A stretch of DNA of 64,000 nucleotides. Source: Xanthobacter autotrophicus. GTDB lineage: Bacteria > Pseudomonadota > Alphaproteobacteria > Rhizobiales > Xanthobacteraceae. Below, in pieces: positions 50,729 to 57,988 of the stretch. A program made the translations under genes and the position numbers. The stretch is taken from assembly GCF_043194295.1 (NCBI RefSeq), contig NZ_JBAFVK010000006.1; one strand, given 5' to 3'. Numbering within the stretch: the first letter of the stretch is position 1; every line of letters begins with the position of its first letter. A model generated the notes under the pieces. It saw only the letters and a program-made list of their open reading frames with translations. It had not been told where the DNA came from and ran no database searches.

Positions 50729-51729
50729 CGCTTCGCGCCCTCACCCGCCGCCGGCTGCTGGCCGGGGCAGCCCTGGCCTCGGCGCTCGCCGTCGCGGGCG
50801 CGGCGGCTCCGGCGGCGGCGCAGGGCCCGTCCGGCGGCACCACCCTCATCATCGGCAAGGACGGCTGGCTTTTTCCCGGCTGGGAGAGCCTGACGGTTCT
50901 GGACCGGGCCGGCATCACCGCCAATGTGGGGCTGATCAAGGACGCCAAGGCGTCACTCGCCGCGCGGGGCATCACCCTCATCACTTTGGTGGTGCCGCTG
51001 AAGGCCCGCTTCTACGCGGCGCGCCTGCCCGACGGCACCAGCCTGTCGGCGGACGTGGCGGGGCAGTACGACTTCATCCTCGACGAGCTGAAGAAGGCGG
51101 GCATTGATACGCTGGACCTGCGCCCGGCGCTCAAATCGGTGGAGACCGGCCGCCAGACCAGCTTCTACCGGGCCGACTACCACTGGACGGCCTGGTCGTC
51201 CGAGGCGGCGGCGGATGCCGTGGCCGCCTTCATCAAGACCAAGGTGTCGAAGCTCGCCGGCGCGCCGGGCGGCGACAAGCTGGGGGAATGGGTCACCCAG
51301 CGCCATCTGGGGGATCTTGCCGAGCGCTTCCTGCCGCCCGACCAGCAGAAGCAGGTGGGCCCCGACCTCTACACCGTGCGCACCCCGCCCGCCGCCAAGG
51401 CCTCCCTGCTCGATAGCGGGCCGGCGCCCGTCCATGTGGTGGGCAACAGCTTCGTGCAGCCCTATCTCGGCTTCCCGCAGAAGCTCTCCAATGGGCTCGA
51501 CCGGCCGGTCTCCCTCACCTGGAACCCCGGCAACGTGGGGCCATGGGTCACCTTCCTCCAGGCCGTCGGCACGCCTGACTTCGCCAAGGCGCCGCCGCAG
51601 GTGCTGGTGTGGCAGTTCAACGAGGGACCGTTCCATAGCGGTCCGCAGGCCGCGGACCAGTGGGATGCGCCCTCGCTCATGAGCGGCGAGACCTGGCGCG
51701 AGCGGATGCGCGCGGCGATCGGGAAGTAA
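50725..51729 (+). CDS. AlgJ/AlgX-like SGNH acetyltransferase (second of two)
   Basis: A 334-residue paralogue of the preceding gene. A twin-arginine-like signal (LTRRRLLAGAALASALAVAGAAAPAAAQ) suggests a free periplasmic protein. Family blocks are IIGKDGWLFPGWESL, the D151-Y-H153-W motif and the nucleophile Ser in VVGNSFVQP (S242). Sequence identity to its neighbour is low by eye, so this is not a recent duplication; the pair resembles AlgJ plus AlgX, both needed in alginate acetylation. An AT-rich promoter-like gap separates it from the next gene. Confidence 0.8.
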   Translation: MTLRALTRRRLLAGAALASALAVAGAAAPAAAQGPSGGTTLIIGKDGWLFPGWESLTVLDRAGITANVGLIKDAKASLAARGITLITLVVPLKARFYAARLPDGTSLSADVAGQYDFILDELKKAGIDTLDLRPALKSVETGRQTSFYRADYHWTAWSSEAAADAVAAFIKTKVSKLAGAPGGDKLGEWVTQRHLGDLAERFLPPDQQKQVGPDLYTVRTPPAAKASLLDSGPAPVHVVGNSFVQPYLGFPQKLSNGLDRPVSLTWNPGNVGPWVTFLQAVGTPDFAKAPPQVLVWQFNEGPFHSGPQAADQWDAPSLMSGETWRERMRAAIGK

Positions 51730-51908
51730 ACAGCAAGTTAAGAAGATGGGTCCGGCGCGCCGCTTTCGCGAAGGAGCCGGCGCATTTCTTGTGTGCCATG
51801 CGGGTCCGCGCCGGTCAGTATGGTAAACAAAGTATTTATGGAAGTATTTTATTCATCGTATCTCTTAAGGTTAACCCCGGTTTAAATATTCCCTGAGACG
51901 GTGGCGTC
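51730..51908. promoter_or_regulatory. AT-rich promoter region of the NfrA-like gene
   Basis: In 179 bp, the part 51825-51893 is strikingly AT-rich for this genome, with a near-repeat of AAGTATTT (51830 and 51842) and a GGTTAACC palindrome near 51869. Upstream is a GC-rich hairpin region around 51752-51785. The large porin gene therefore probably has its own promoter. Confidence 0.5.
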
Positions 51909-54900
51909 ATGACCACCGCGAATCCTCTCCGCCCGGCTCTTTCGTCCCCCGCGCTTCGGGACCCGATTCGCTTGAAGCGCATGGCGCTCGGCGTGATGCT
52001 GGCCACCGCGCTTGCGGCCGGGCCTCTCGCCGGCCCAACTCCGGCCCGCGCCGAGCCGCCGGAACTGACCGGCGCGGCCTGGGCCGCGGCCGACCGGGCC
52101 TATGCGGCCCAGCGCGACAAGAAGTATTCCGAGACGGTCACCTATGCCCGCGAAGCCCTGAAGCTGCGGCCGGACGTGGCGCGCCTGTGGCTGCTGCTGA
52201 TGGATGCGCTGGAGGCCCAGGACAAGACCGCCGAGGCGGTGGCCGCCGGCAATCAGGCCATCGCCGCCGGCATCACCGACCAGACGCTGGTGGCGCGGGT
52301 GCGGGCGCAAAGCAAGATCCTGGCGCAGGCGCCCTCGCTCGCCGCCAACAAGGCGCTGGAGGCCTCCAACCCGAAGGCGGCGGTGGAGGCGGCGAAGAAG
52401 GCCATCGCGCTGGTGCCGGACGATCTGAGCTACCGCATGTTGCTGGTCTACGCCCTCATCGCTGATGGGCAGATCGAGGCGGCGGAGAAGGCCGCCGGCG
52501 AGGCGGTGGAGGTGGATCCGCAATCCTTCCTGCCCCGCACCCTGCGTGGCTATCTGCGCGAGCGGCTCGGCCGCATCGCCGAAGCCGAGCAGGATTTCGA
52601 CACCGCCCTGAAGGACGAAGTCCTTTCCGGAGCGACCGCGCGCGACGTGCGCCTGGTGATGGCCGATGCCGCCATCGCCGCCGGCCACCCCCAGCGCGCC
52701 ATCAAGCTGCTGGAACAGGTGCAGCCGCAGGACGCGGCGGTCGCTGGTCGCCTGCGCGTCGCCCGGACCCAGGAGAAAAACCCGAAGCTGGTGCCAGACA
52801 AGGCGTTCCAGAGCCTGCCCGTGCCTTACCAGAAGTGCGTGGACACCCCCTATGGTCCCTCGTGCAGCCTCGTGCCGGCCACCACGCCCCCCGGCGGCGG
52901 GGTGTCCGACACCCCCGGCTACGACGCCGCGCTGGAGGCTTTCAACGCCTATCGCGACGGCAACGATGCCCTCGCAGAAACCCGCATCCGCGAGGCGCTG
53001 AAGGACAATCCCGGCAATCCCACCTGGCGCCGCCTTCTGGTGGATACGCTGGAGCGGGCGAAGAAGTTCAAGGATCTGGATGTCGCCATCCGCGACGCCA
53101 TCGCCCAGGGCGACACCGATCCGACCCTGCTCGCCCTGCGCGCCGCCAACGAGAAGCGCCTCGCCGAGCCGTTGGCGGAACAGGCCATCAAGGAGCTGGC
53201 GCGCGGCAAGGCGCAGGCCGCCGTCACCCTCGCCCGGCAGGCGGTGGACCGGGCGCCGGACGCCCTGGTGTTCCGTATCGTGCTGATCAACGCGCTGATG
53301 GCGGCAGGTCAGGTCAAGGAGGCGGAGGCTGCCGCCGCCGGCGCGGTGGCCGACAATCCGAGCGAGCCTCTGCCCCACGTCCTGCGCGGCTATCTGGTGC
53401 AGAAGCTCGGACAGCGCGACGAGGCGATCCGCGAATTCGACACCGCCCTCGCCAGCCCCGTCCTGACCGATCTGGAAGACCTGAACTTCCGCATCATCGC
53501 CTCCAATGCCGCGCTCGCCGCCGGGCAGGCGGCCGACGCCTTGAAGCTGCTCGAGCCCCTCGACGCGGGCAAGAACAAGGAAATCGTGCCCCTGCACAAG
53601 CAGGCGGAGGCGCTGATGAAGGCGCCGGGCGGTCCGCGCCCGGCCCTGGTGCAGCCCGTGGTGCTGTGCCAGCCCACGTCCTACGGGGTCATTTGCTCGG
53701 TGTTCGCCGGCCAGTCCCTGCAGGTGGCGGGGGCGGGCCTGAACCCGGCCGCGCCCGGCTATGCGGCCGCCAGCGCCGCCTATGCCGCCTTCGGCAAGCG
53801 CGACTACTCGACCGCCATCGCCGAGGCGCGCCGCGCGGTGGATGCCGAGCCGGGCAACACCACCTATCAGGTGCTGCTGCTCAACGCCCTCACCTCGGCG
53901 GGCCGCTACCGGGAAGCCGAGGTGGTGGCCAACCGCCTGCTCGCCGGCAACCCGCGCGATGCGACGCTGCTGGTGCAACGGGCCAATTTGCGCATGCGGG
54001 CGCGGGACTTCTCCGGTGCCATCCTGGATTTCCGCGCCGCCCTCGCCTCCGGCCGCCTACCAACCGGACAGGTGCGACAGGTGCGCCTCGGCCTTGCCGA
54101 CGCCGGCCTTTCGGCCAAGCAGCCGGCTATCGCCCTCGACGCTCTCGCGCCGTACGAAGGCGAGGGAAGCTATGAGGTGCAGGCGCGTTTTGGCTTTGCC
54201 TATCTCGCCCTCGACGACAAGGAAGCAGCGCTTCAGGCCTTCACTCTTGCCGCCACCCGTGCGCGCAGCGGGCAGGAGCGCATGGCCATGCTCACGGCGC
54301 GCATCGGCGTGCTGTCCCAGCTCGGGCGCAGGGAGGAGGCGCGCCAGCTCTTCCTCTCCGCCTATAATTCGGGTGCCCTGCGCGGCATGAAGGCGGTGGA
54401 CCTTGCGGTGCTGGCGAGCCAGGCGGGCGAAGATGATCTCGCTTACGAATACTTCTCGGAAGCCAACAGTCGCTGGCAATTGCGCGGCACCAACCTGATC
54501 AATGCCGGCTATGCGGCGCGGCATACCTATCACAATGCGGAGGCGGTGGATTACTTCAAGTCCGCCATCGACGAGGCGCGCGAGGGCAAGCTGAAGCTTG
54601 ATCCGCAATATCTGTTCGGCCTCCGGCGCGAGGTGGCGGAGCTGACGCGGACCTGGGGCGCCTATGCCTCGGTGAGCTACGGCGCGGTGGGCGTCGCCCC
54701 CGGCTCCTACCTGGCCCCGCCCACGCCGGGCGCCAACCACACCATCGGCGCGGGTGGGGAGATCTACTGGCGCCCGCCGGGCATCGGCTATCGCGACGGC
54801 GCCATCTTCGAATTGTTCGTGCGCGGCTTCGGCACGCTCTACAGCGATGCGGGCGGCCCCACCGGCTTCGACACCATCCAGGGCGGCGCTGGCGCCCGGT

Positions 54901-55382
54901 GGAAGCCGTTCAAGAGCGAGAACCTGGTGCTGGAGGTGTCCTACCTGTTCCCGGTGGGCCAGTATGCCCGCGACGACGTGCTGCTGCGCGCCGCCTATTC
55001 CAAGAGCGAGGGCACCGACCTCAGGGTCGACGTGGACAATTGGCGGGCCTGGCAGATCTATGGCGACTACAATTATTTCCTGATGACGCCGCAGACGGTG
55101 GCCTCCTTCGAGGCGCGCTACGGCCATGCCTGGCGGCTCGACGCGATCTCCGACCGGCTGGTGCTGTGGCCCTATCTCGCCATCGGCGGCGGCTACGACA
55201 CCGGCTATGCCACGCCGTTTGCCCTCGGCGCGGGACCGGGCGCGACCATGCGCTACTGGTTCAACGAGGACGAATACGCCGCGCCACGCTCCTACCTCGA
55301 CCTGACGCTGCAATATCGCTTCAAGCTGGCCGGGGACGAGCGGGCCGAGGGCATCTTCGCCGGGGCCTTCCTGTCCTATTAA
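51909..55382 (+). CDS. NfrA-like TPR/beta-barrel outer-membrane export protein
   Basis: An 1157-residue outer-membrane protein likely to guide and export an exopolysaccharide. A signal segment lies near residues 25-48 (MLATALAAGPLAGPTPARA). Three TPR modules of about 275 residues follow. The first two end in a matching Cys pair: C310-VDTPYGPS-C319 and C587-QPTSYGVI-C596. The C-terminal third, from WGAYASVSYGAVG, is a beta-barrel of the NfrA (phage N4 adsorption protein A) type, ending FAGAFLSY. In Escherichia coli NfrA works with the glycosyltransferase NfrB; no such gene is present here. The AlgF/I/J/J genes upstream suggest an acetylated polymer. Confidence 0.82.
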   Translation: MTTANPLRPALSSPALRDPIRLKRMALGVMLATALAAGPLAGPTPARAEPPELTGAAWAAADRAYAAQRDKKYSETVTYAREALKLRPDVARLWLLLMDALEAQDKTAEAVAAGNQAIAAGITDQTLVARVRAQSKILAQAPSLAANKALEASNPKAAVEAAKKAIALVPDDLSYRMLLVYALIADGQIEAAEKAAGEAVEVDPQSFLPRTLRGYLRERLGRIAEAEQDFDTALKDEVLSGATARDVRLVMADAAIAAGHPQRAIKLLEQVQPQDAAVAGRLRVARTQEKNPKLVPDKAFQSLPVPYQKCVDTPYGPSCSLVPATTPPGGGVSDTPGYDAALEAFNAYRDGNDALAETRIREALKDNPGNPTWRRLLVDTLERAKKFKDLDVAIRDAIAQGDTDPTLLALRAANEKRLAEPLAEQAIKELARGKAQAAVTLARQAVDRAPDALVFRIVLINALMAAGQVKEAEAAAAGAVADNPSEPLPHVLRGYLVQKLGQRDEAIREFDTALASPVLTDLEDLNFRIIASNAALAAGQAADALKLLEPLDAGKNKEIVPLHKQAEALMKAPGGPRPALVQPVVLCQPTSYGVICSVFAGQSLQVAGAGLNPAAPGYAAASAAYAAFGKRDYSTAIAEARRAVDAEPGNTTYQVLLLNALTSAGRYREAEVVANRLLAGNPRDATLLVQRANLRMRARDFSGAILDFRAALASGRLPTGQVRQVRLGLADAGLSAKQPAIALDALAPYEGEGSYEVQARFGFAYLALDDKEAALQAFTLAATRARSGQERMAMLTARIGVLSQLGRREEARQLFLSAYNSGALRGMKAVDLAVLASQAGEDDLAYEYFSEANSRWQLRGTNLINAGYAARHTYHNAEAVDYFKSAIDEAREGKLKLDPQYLFGLRREVAELTRTWGAYASVSYGAVGVAPGSYLAPPTPGANHTIGAGGEIYWRPPGIGYRDGAIFELFVRGFGTLYSDAGGPTGFDTIQGGAGARWKPFKSENLVLEVSYLFPVGQYARDDVLLRAAYSKSEGTDLRVDVDNWRAWQIYGDYNYFLMTPQTVASFEARYGHAWRLDAISDRLVLWPYLAIGGGYDTGYATPFALGAGPGATMRYWFNEDEYAAPRSYLDLTLQYRFKLAGDERAEGIFAGAFLSY

Positions 55383-55392
55383 TGCCATCGGC

Positions 55393-55407
55393 CTCGGTCT
55401 TTGACCG
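55393..55407. terminator. Short hairpin after the NfrA-like gene
   Basis: TCGGTC-TTT-GACCGA, a perfect 6-bp stem 10 nt beyond the stop, inside a larger imperfect pairing of CATCGGC with GCCGATG-like bases. Weak as a terminator alone. Confidence 0.4.
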
Positions 55408-55425
55408 ATGCCGAGTGGGTACGCG

Positions 55426-55453
55426 CCACAACTCGGGTGTTCCCGAGTTGTGG
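55426..55453. terminator. Perfect 12-bp hairpin between the export gene and hemN
   Basis: CCACAACTCGGG-TGTT-CCCGAGTTGTGG with a 4-nt loop and no mismatch. No T-run follows. It may end the exopolysaccharide transcript or bind a regulator of hemN. Confidence 0.5.
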
Positions 55454-55534
55454 ATGTCAAAGCCGGATCCGGCAATGGCCGGAGCCGGGTGCGACAAAGG
55501 GGCATTCAAGGGGGCGGCCTCAGAGCCTGGCCCC

Positions 55535-55548
55535 TTGCGCCACATCAA
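55535..55548. promoter_or_regulatory. FixK-type box before hemN
   Basis: TTGC-GCCACA-TCAA fits the FixK2 consensus TTG(A/C)-N6-(T/G)CAA known from Bradyrhizobium. Its centre lies about 30 bp before the ATG at 55572 and 42 bp before a second in-frame ATG at 55584, so activation from it would fit the later start best. Confidence 0.5.
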
Positions 55549-55571
55549 GGCGCCGCAAGGGTCGGCGCCTC

Positions 55572-56987
55572 ATGGTCGCGGCCATGACCCAAGCTTCCTT
55601 CTGCCCCGCCCCCAAGCTTGATGCCGCAACCCTCCTTGCCCGCTACGGGCAGCCGGTGCCGCGCTATACGAGCTACCCCACCGCGCCCCATTTCTCCCCC
55701 GCCGTCGATGCCGCGACCTATGCCTCGTGGCTCGCGGCCGTGCCGGGGGATGCCCGCGTGTCGGCCTATGTGCACGTGCCGTTCTGCGCCGAGCTGTGCC
55801 TCTATTGCGGCTGCCAGACGGCGGTGGCCCGCAGCCGCACGCCGGTGAAGGCTTATGCGGAGCGCCTCGTGGAGGAGATTGGTCTCGTCGCCCGCCACCT
55901 GCCGGGCCGGCTGAAGCTGTCGCACCTGCATTTCGGTGGTGGCACGCCCACCATGCTGGCGGACGAGGACTTCGCCGCCATCTTGGGCGCGTTGCGTGAG
56001 ACCTTCGAGTTTGCCCCGGGCGCCGAGATCGCCATCGAGATCGACCCGCGGGTGATGGACGCGGCCAAGGTGGCGACGCTCGCCCGCGAGGGCTTCAACC
56101 GCGCCAGCCTCGGCGTGCAGGATTTCGATCCCGCCGTGCAGCAGGCCATCGGCCGCCACCAGTCGTGCGAGGAGACGCAGGCGGTGGCGGATGCCTTGCG
56201 CGCCGCCGGCATCACCGCCCTCAACCTCGACCTCATGTACGGCCTGCCGCATCAGGACGAGGCCTCCGTCCGCCGCACGGTGGAGGCGGCGCTCGGCCTT
56301 GATCCGGACCGTATCGCCGTGTTCGGCTATGCCCATGTGCCGTGGATGAAGAAACACCAGGCCCTGATCCCGGAAGACGCGCTACCAGACGCCGGCGCGC
56401 GGCTGGCGCAGGCGGAACTGGTGGCGGACGTGCTCGCCCGCCATGGCTATGTGCCGGTGGGGCTCGACCATTTCGCCCGCGCCTCGGACGCCATGGCGGA
56501 GCGGGCGGCGGCGGGGACGCTGAAGCGCAATTTCCAGGGCTACACCACCGACGACGCCCCGGTGCTGATCGGCTTCGGAGCGTCGGCCATCGGCGCGCTG
56601 CCGCAGGGCTATGTGCAGAACCTGCCCGCCACGCCGGCTTGGCACAAGGCGGTAGAAGCCGGCACCCTGCCCATCGCGCGGGGCATCGCCCTGACTGACG
56701 AGGACCGGCTGCGCCGCCACGTCATCGAGCGGCTCATGTGCGACCTGTCGGTGGATCTGGATGAAGCCTGCATGCAGCACGGCTTTCCGCGCGGCTTCTT
56801 CGCCGACGAGATCCACGCACTGGAGCCATTGATCGCCGATGGCCTCGCCTTTCGCCACGGCGCGGTGGTGGAGGTGCCGGAGGCGAGCCGGCCCTTCACC
56901 CGCGTGGTTTGCGCGGTGTTCGACACGCGCCTTGTGGCAAGCCGCGCCGCGGCCCCGGAGCAGAAGCGCCACGCCGCGGCAGTCTGA
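55572..56987 (+). CDS. hemN: Oxygen-independent coproporphyrinogen III oxidase HemN
   Basis: A radical-SAM enzyme converting coproporphyrinogen III to protoporphyrinogen IX without oxygen. 471 residues. The cluster motif C72-AEL-C76-LY-C79-G-C lies in HVPFCAELCLYCGC. Further family blocks are LHFGGGTPTML, IEIDPRVMDAAKVATLAREGFNRASLGVQDFDPAVQQAI, LMYGLPHQDEASV and the HemN C-terminal domain. The start is ATG at 55572 or 55584 (MTQASFCPAPK); the frame is open upstream through a hairpin, which is not coding. It neighbours fixK and fixLJ and probably responds to FixK under low oxygen. Confidence 0.95.
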   Translation: MVAAMTQASFCPAPKLDAATLLARYGQPVPRYTSYPTAPHFSPAVDAATYASWLAAVPGDARVSAYVHVPFCAELCLYCGCQTAVARSRTPVKAYAERLVEEIGLVARHLPGRLKLSHLHFGGGTPTMLADEDFAAILGALRETFEFAPGAEIAIEIDPRVMDAAKVATLAREGFNRASLGVQDFDPAVQQAIGRHQSCEETQAVADALRAAGITALNLDLMYGLPHQDEASVRRTVEAALGLDPDRIAVFGYAHVPWMKKHQALIPEDALPDAGARLAQAELVADVLARHGYVPVGLDHFARASDAMAERAAAGTLKRNFQGYTTDDAPVLIGFGASAIGALPQGYVQNLPATPAWHKAVEAGTLPIARGIALTDEDRLRRHVIERLMCDLSVDLDEACMQHGFPRGFFADEIHALEPLIADGLAFRHGAVVEVPEASRPFTRVVCAVFDTRLVASRAAAPEQKRHAAAV

Positions 56988-57003
56988 AGGTTGATTTGGA
57001 GCG

Positions 57004-57027
57004 GGCCGCACGGCGGCCTGCTTTATT
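57004..57027 (+). terminator. hemN terminator
   Basis: GGCCGC-ACG-GCGGCC stem followed by TGCTTTATTT, 17 nt after the hemN stop. Confidence 0.65.
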
Positions 57028-57045
57028 TCTCGGAGATTCCTCCCC

Positions 57046-57082
57046 AAAAAAAGAAAAAGGCACGCGCCCGGGAGCACGTGCC
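57046..57082 (-). terminator. fixK terminator
   Basis: On the minus strand, GGCACG and CGTGCC close a hairpin with a GC-rich inner part, followed by TTTTTCTTTTTTT. A strong rho-independent terminator about 55 nt past the fixK stop, back to back with the hemN terminator. Confidence 0.85.
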
Positions 57083-57136
57083 AAAGGGGAGGTGCGCCGC
57101 AGATGAAGAGTGCGGCACGCCGGGGGGAAAGACGGA

Positions 57137-57847
57137 TCAGGAATTCAGGCGCCGCAGCGCCGCTCCGTCGCGCAGCACCACGCGGCGGGATGAGGGGAGG
57201 GCGATGGCCGAAATCTCCTCGAGATGGGTCAGGGTCCGCGACACGGTCTCGATGGTGAGGCCGAGGAAGTCGGCGATATCCTGCCGCGACATGGGCAGCG
57301 TCACCTCAATGCCGTTGGTGCCCTGGCCGGAGCCGGCGCGCGCCGCCATGTCGAGCAGGAAGGTGGCCACCCGCTCCTGGGCAGTCTTGCGACCGAGCAC
57401 CAGAAGATGGGACTGAGCCCGGCCCAACTCGGAAGCGGTCAGCGCCCAAAGGGCATGAGCCAGCTCGGCGTCGTCGGCAGCACGGGAAAACAGGATGGAC
57501 CGCTTGATGCGCACCACCTTGCACTCGCTCACGGCCTCGGCGGAGAAGCGGTGCCGGGGCTCCATCTCCCAGCCGAACACGTCGCCGGCGAGGCAGAAGG
57601 TCTCGATCTGGCGCCGGCCGTCGCCGAGCAGCTTGCAGATGCGCACCGCTCCGGACAGAACGATGTAGAGATGATCGGCGGCCTGATCTTCACCGAAGAT
57701 CTCGGCATTGCGGGCATAAGAGGCCACGATGCCAAGGCGGGCCACCACGTCGATGGGGGAGCGGGTCTCGGCCTCGTCGCCCCAGCGCGGAGCGGTCATG
57801 GGATGAGCGTAGGCCTTCTGGGCGATCGCTGCAGCGGGGCTCGGCAT
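57137..57847 (-). CDS. fixK: Crp/Fnr-family regulator FixK
   Basis: A 236-residue Crp/Fnr-type activator. The effector beta-roll is in LYIVLSGAVRICKLLGDGRRQIETFCLAGDVFGWE; the dimer helix follows; the helix-turn-helix at about 187-206 (SRQDIADFLGLTIETVSRTL) has the E-SR recognition residues shared by FNR and FixK. The N-terminal Cys cluster of FNR is absent, so it is FixK-like and controlled by its level rather than by its own Fe-S cluster. It diverges from fixLJ across a short region with FixK- and FixJ-type sites. Targets should include hemN and cytochrome cbb3 genes elsewhere. Confidence 0.88.
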   Translation of the reverse strand: MPSPAAAIAQKAYAHPMTAPRWGDEAETRSPIDVVARLGIVASYARNAEIFGEDQAADHLYIVLSGAVRICKLLGDGRRQIETFCLAGDVFGWEMEPRHRFSAEAVSECKVVRIKRSILFSRAADDAELAHALWALTASELGRAQSHLLVLGRKTAQERVATFLLDMAARAGSGQGTNGIEVTLPMSRQDIADFLGLTIETVSRTLTHLEEISAIALPSSRRVVLRDGAALRRLNS

Positions 57848-57889
57848 CGGTTTACCCTTCCATCACGTTGCAGAAAGGGATAACCGGCA

Positions 57890-57903
57890 TTGACGCATCG
57901 CAA
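57890..57903. promoter_or_regulatory. FixK-type box in the fixK-fixL gap
   Basis: TTGA-CGCATC-GCAA fits TTG(A/C)-N6-(T/G)CAA. Its position 43 bp before the fixK ATG and 86 bp before the fixL start allows control of either gene, including feedback by FixK. Confidence 0.55.
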
Positions 57904-57918
57904 AATTCGGATCGAACA

Positions 57919-57948
57919 CTTAAGTCGGTGTCCTTAAGTAGTTTTACG
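57919..57948. promoter_or_regulatory. FixJ-type site and CTTAAG repeats before fixK/fixL
   Basis: Two CTTAAG palindromes at 57919-57924 and 57933-57938, the second continuing as TTAAGTAGTTTTAC. This resembles the FixJ target on rhizobial fixK promoters (TAAGTAATTTCCCTTA, from memory). If functional, phosphorylated FixJ would activate fixK from here. Confidence 0.4.
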
Positions 57949-57988
57949 GAGGCCGAAAGCCGGCCCCGGGGATGGTGTGGCGAACGGG

